DNA of 64,000 nt from Picochlorum sp. 'celeri' (Eukaryota > Chlorophyta > Trebouxiophyceae), in NCBI GenBank assembly GCA_010909725.1, contig JAACMV010000024.1, positions 310,001 through 374,000 of the forward strand, written 5' to 3'. The position numbers and the translations under genes were made by a program. Positions 61,591 through 64,000 of this stretch are shown one piece after another. The first letter of the stretch is position 1. Each line of letters opens with the position of its first letter. Under the pieces are notes generated by a model, which searched no databases, was not told the DNA's origin, and saw only the letters and a program-made list of their open reading frames with translations.

Positions 61591-63216
61591 TTATGTGCGC
61601 TTCGGCGACAGTCGAAATGTGTAAAAATCATTTGCAAGGTAGACTCGTGCATTGCCAGCCGTGGCACGGGCCTCTTCCTGGAGGGTCGCCACGGATGAGG
61701 ATTGCATTTCACCTACAGTCATTCCCTTCTCTCGAGCAGTTGTCCACATCTTCTTATACTTATCTACTTGATCATATCGTGCTGAAAAGTGGGTGAGAAC
61801 TAGATTTTTTGCTTTGACTCTGCGAGCAAAGCTTCCTGCCTGAGAAGAGGTGGAGTGGGTGGCAATTCTGGCCTTGTCCTCCATTCCATTCTTGTAGGTT
61901 GCTTCGTGCGATAGAAGGTCACATCCCATGGCCGGCTTTGCAATTGCTTCTGAATTGCAGGTATCTCCGAGGAGGACAATCTTGCGAGGATTGATGCCCT
62001 GGGCTGGGGGTTCTTCAAACACATATCCCCAGCATGGCATTCTATGCTGCAGTTGGGCAGCGGTCACACGCAATTTGTTGTCTAATTGCGTGGACCACGT
62101 CATGCCTCGTTGAACTATTTGATCTGATCCAGCATCATATGCCTTTTGCCATTCGCGTGCCTGTCGTAGATCAAGAGCCTGGTGTTGGTCAGGGCCTTGC
62201 AGCGCCAATTGGAGCAGAGGCAGTCCAGGCACCGCTGAGGGTGCCTGTTGCTTTTGAGGATCCAAAACCCAACCTGTAACAATGACGGGCATTGTCAACT
62301 GCATCTGAGCTGCTTTACATGAGGCAACCACCAACCTATGCAGCTCTGGAGGCCCATAGATGTAGACTGGCTCCTTCTCTCTTGGTGTGCCCTTTCGAGC
62401 ATTCATAATCGTACTCAATCCACCGGAAATACCAAAGCAATGATCCCCATGCAAATGTGTAATGAACATATGGGATATTGTAGCAGGATCAATCTGTGCA
62501 GACCTGAGTTGATTTCTGGTGCCTTCCCCACAATCCACGAGGACAACAGTATCTGAATTCAGACTCAAAGCCATACTAGAAACATTCCTCCGCGATGTTG
62601 GTGCACCGCTACTCGTCCCCAGCCACGTCACATGAAACGTCTCATCAGCCAATGATGAAGAGACGCCATTGATGGATGGAGCAGAAGAAGATGCTGTATA
62701 GCCATTACTGCTAGTGGTGTTGTTGTTCTTCGTCTCCACAGGAGATGCAGATGCAGAAGAAGAAGAAGAAGGAGCAACGGACGCGCTCTTCGTATCACTA
62801 AAACTGAGTATTCTATCCACAAGGACGGGTTTTGTACCCGTATCAGACAGCCCCAGTGCATCACACACCATCCTCAGCTGCCCAACCTTGCACTTGACCA
62901 GTGCAGACTTTTTCACACCACCACCCTCCCTCAACTCACCAACCAACTCATCCACAACATCCCCATCTTCTTTCGATACATCCAATGCATACAATCGTGT
63001 ATCCAGAAGAGATCCATGATGATCCCGTCGAGAATGACTCGAGTGAACATGTACCAATGTCTCGGCAAAAGACACTCGTACACCCCTATAGCCTCCAACA
63101 CAACTACGAGGCAAGATATTCACATTCGTATTCCTTACATCCCCTGCTGTTGCGCGTGAATGGAACGATGCGCATCCCATTCGACCACGCATGTATCCTG
63201 CCATATCTCCTCTCAT
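61591..63216 (-). CDS. tRNase Z (short-form core) with SAP domain, probably plastid
   Basis: 541 aa, ATG at 63216. The first 75 residues are Arg/Ser/His-rich, a likely transit peptide. A SAP-like helix-turn-helix (about 107-141: K-V-G-Q-L-R-M-V-C-D-A-L-G-L then D-R-I-L-S-F) and a Ser-rich linker precede the metallo-beta-lactamase core from about 192. That core has H-L-H-G-D-H at 254-259 with D-C-G-E-G-T before it and the later G-D-T and S-H-E-A-T histidine/aspartate motifs. tRNase Z cuts the 3' trailer of pre-tRNA. A second half is absent, so this is a short-type enzyme. The SAP domain could help hold nucleic acid. Confidence 0.9.
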   Translation of the reverse strand: MRGDMAGYMRGRMGCASFHSRATAGDVRNTNVNILPRSCVGGYRGVRVSFAETLVHVHSSHSRRDHHGSLLDTRLYALDVSKEDGDVVDELVGELREGGGVKKSALVKCKVGQLRMVCDALGLSDTGTKPVLVDRILSFSDTKSASVAPSSSSSASASPVETKNNNTTSSNGYTASSSAPSINGVSSSLADETFHVTWLGTSSGAPTSRRNVSSMALSLNSDTVVLVDCGEGTRNQLRSAQIDPATISHMFITHLHGDHCFGISGGLSTIMNARKGTPREKEPVYIYGPPELHRLVVASCKAAQMQLTMPVIVTGWVLDPQKQQAPSAVPGLPLLQLALQGPDQHQALDLRQAREWQKAYDAGSDQIVQRGMTWSTQLDNKLRVTAAQLQHRMPCWGYVFEEPPAQGINPRKIVLLGDTCNSEAIAKPAMGCDLLSHEATYKNGMEDKARIATHSTSSQAGSFARRVKAKNLVLTHFSARYDQVDKYKKMWTTAREKGMTVGEMQSSSVATLQEEARATAGNARVYLANDFYTFRLSPKRT

Positions 63217-64000
63217 TCCTCGCCGTCTTCTGAAATAGAAGCAAATGGATATTTGCTATTCACATTAAATGAATAAACAAGTACGCCATGCTATCAATCA
63301 AATTTGGTCATGGTAGTATCCAGCTAGCTGGACACCACCTACATGCACATCGCAGTATCTCTCTACTATGAATCGGCTACAGTGCCATGGGGTACATGAT
63401 CAAGGTCCTCCTCCCATGCATGGGAGCAGTCTGTTCCCATGGATGCATGTGTCTTGGTGCCACCAAGAAGGTGGTGGTGGTCGTTGGCAACGTCCATCCA
63501 TCACACGCGTATACCTCGGCGACACACTGGATTTGACCGAATCCGCCATTCAGAAGTGATACCTGTATGCGAGATCAATCAGTTGGACACGCTTCATGAT
63601 GTATGAATACGAGGCTGTCATTAGATTGCTCAACACACAGATAACACGTATATACATGCATCTTTCACGTGATTTACGGATGTGCATGGAAAAGTAGTCA
63701 CCTTGAAAACAAAACAGACACGGAAGACTGTGTACGCTCTGGAAATCAGTACTCTCTGTGGCAGTGTAGTAGGACAGAATTCCAGGATAATCATATATAT
63801 GTGTTGAGTGAAGGGATACTTCGGGATCATTGTCTGTGCCAGCAGAAAGCAATCAATCAATCACAGCAAAGAAGAAGAAGAAGAAGAACACGACGAGCGC
63901 AACTCTGCCTGTGGTTGTTCGGTTGAGGTTGATCTCACAAAGTAGATAATTGATACGCGTTTTGTTCTTAGTTGACACAGATTCTGTGGTGACGGGGTTT
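63217..64000. other. Right-end intergenic region; no gene recognised
   Basis: About 780 bp. It includes the tRNase Z promoter, the 16-bp palindrome at 63411-63426, a 7-1-7 hairpin at 63453-63467 and a GAA-rich tract (about 63868-63888). Short frames here are not protein-like. A gene may begin beyond the window. Confidence 0.4.
63411..63467. repeat. 16-bp palindrome plus 7-1-7 hairpin upstream of tRNase Z
   Basis: CTCCCATGCATGGGAG (63411-63426) is a perfect palindrome. CTTGGTG-C-CACCAAG (63453-63467) is an inverted repeat with a single-base loop. They sit 195-250 bp upstream of the tRNase Z start. Confidence 0.75.

Noticed and set aside
63368..63559. 63-codon plus-strand frame with Trp/His/Gly-rich sequence
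   Set aside because: Coincides with palindromes and simple repeats and has no family resemblance; looks fortuitous.

Overview
The window is nuclear DNA from a eukaryote with a compact, gene-dense genome: 32 protein genes in 64 kb on both strands, mostly single-exon. The 13 introns I can place are short (63-104 nt) GT-AG introns in seven genes, most with a GTATG-type donor. The gene content is that of a photosynthetic, plant-lineage cell. It includes a plant-type MEP-pathway IspF, the thylakoid insertase ALB3, a digalactosyldiacylglycerol synthase, a GRV2/RME-8 J-protein, a NIPA-type transporter and a probable plastid M48 protease. A unicellular green alga (prasinophyte-grade) fits best; another compact-genome alga is not excluded. 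I see no bacterial or organellar DNA, CRISPR array, rRNA or convincing tRNA.

Layout. 0.2-3.5 kb: an intact Tnp2/En-Spm-like transposase. 4-9 kb: an UNR/CSDE1-type cold-shock protein, an M48 metallopeptidase, IspF and a membrane RING-H2 ligase. 9.6-17.4 kb: a five-exon GRV2/RME-8 gene. 17.5-26 kb, all minus strand: a gamma-tubulin complex protein, a PP2C phosphatase and a multi-pass membrane/PH-like/TKL kinase. 26-30 kb: a small mitochondrial protein (ATP synthase subunit f-like), a TMEM53-like hydrolase, a rhomboid lacking its catalytic serine, and a KEOPS subunit (Cgi121) with a newly recognised first exon. 30-38 kb: an OSCA/TMEM63-like channel and tripeptidyl peptidase II. 38-46 kb: a spermidine-synthase-like protein, APC6/CDC16, a plastid membrane protein, a dienelactone-hydrolase-like enzyme and a WDTC1/ASG2 DCAF with an in-frame intron. 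46-54.5 kb: ALB3, a plastid protein of unknown function, NIPA, a small unknown, the ADP/ATP carrier and DGDG synthase. 54.5-63.2 kb: an ABC1-family kinase, a PNRC/Edc1-like decapping-activator candidate, a degenerate membrane-anchored thioredoxin, a methyltransferase, a DUF1295 membrane reductase and a SAP-domain tRNase Z.

Genes are packed tightly. Convergent pairs have 9-36 bp between stop codons, divergent pairs share 130-600 bp promoters, and one tandem pair has only 25 bp between stop and start. The genes are unrelated housekeeping genes, not an operon-like pathway cluster. Several promoters hold perfect palindromes of 14-18 bp. The least ordinary items are the multi-pass membrane/TKL kinase, the rhomboid pseudoprotease, the mono-cysteine thioredoxin anchored to a coiled coil, the PNRC-like protein and the palindrome-rich promoters. 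Several obvious reading frames begin at non-ATG codons; in each case I give the first usable ATG or the upstream exon I recovered.
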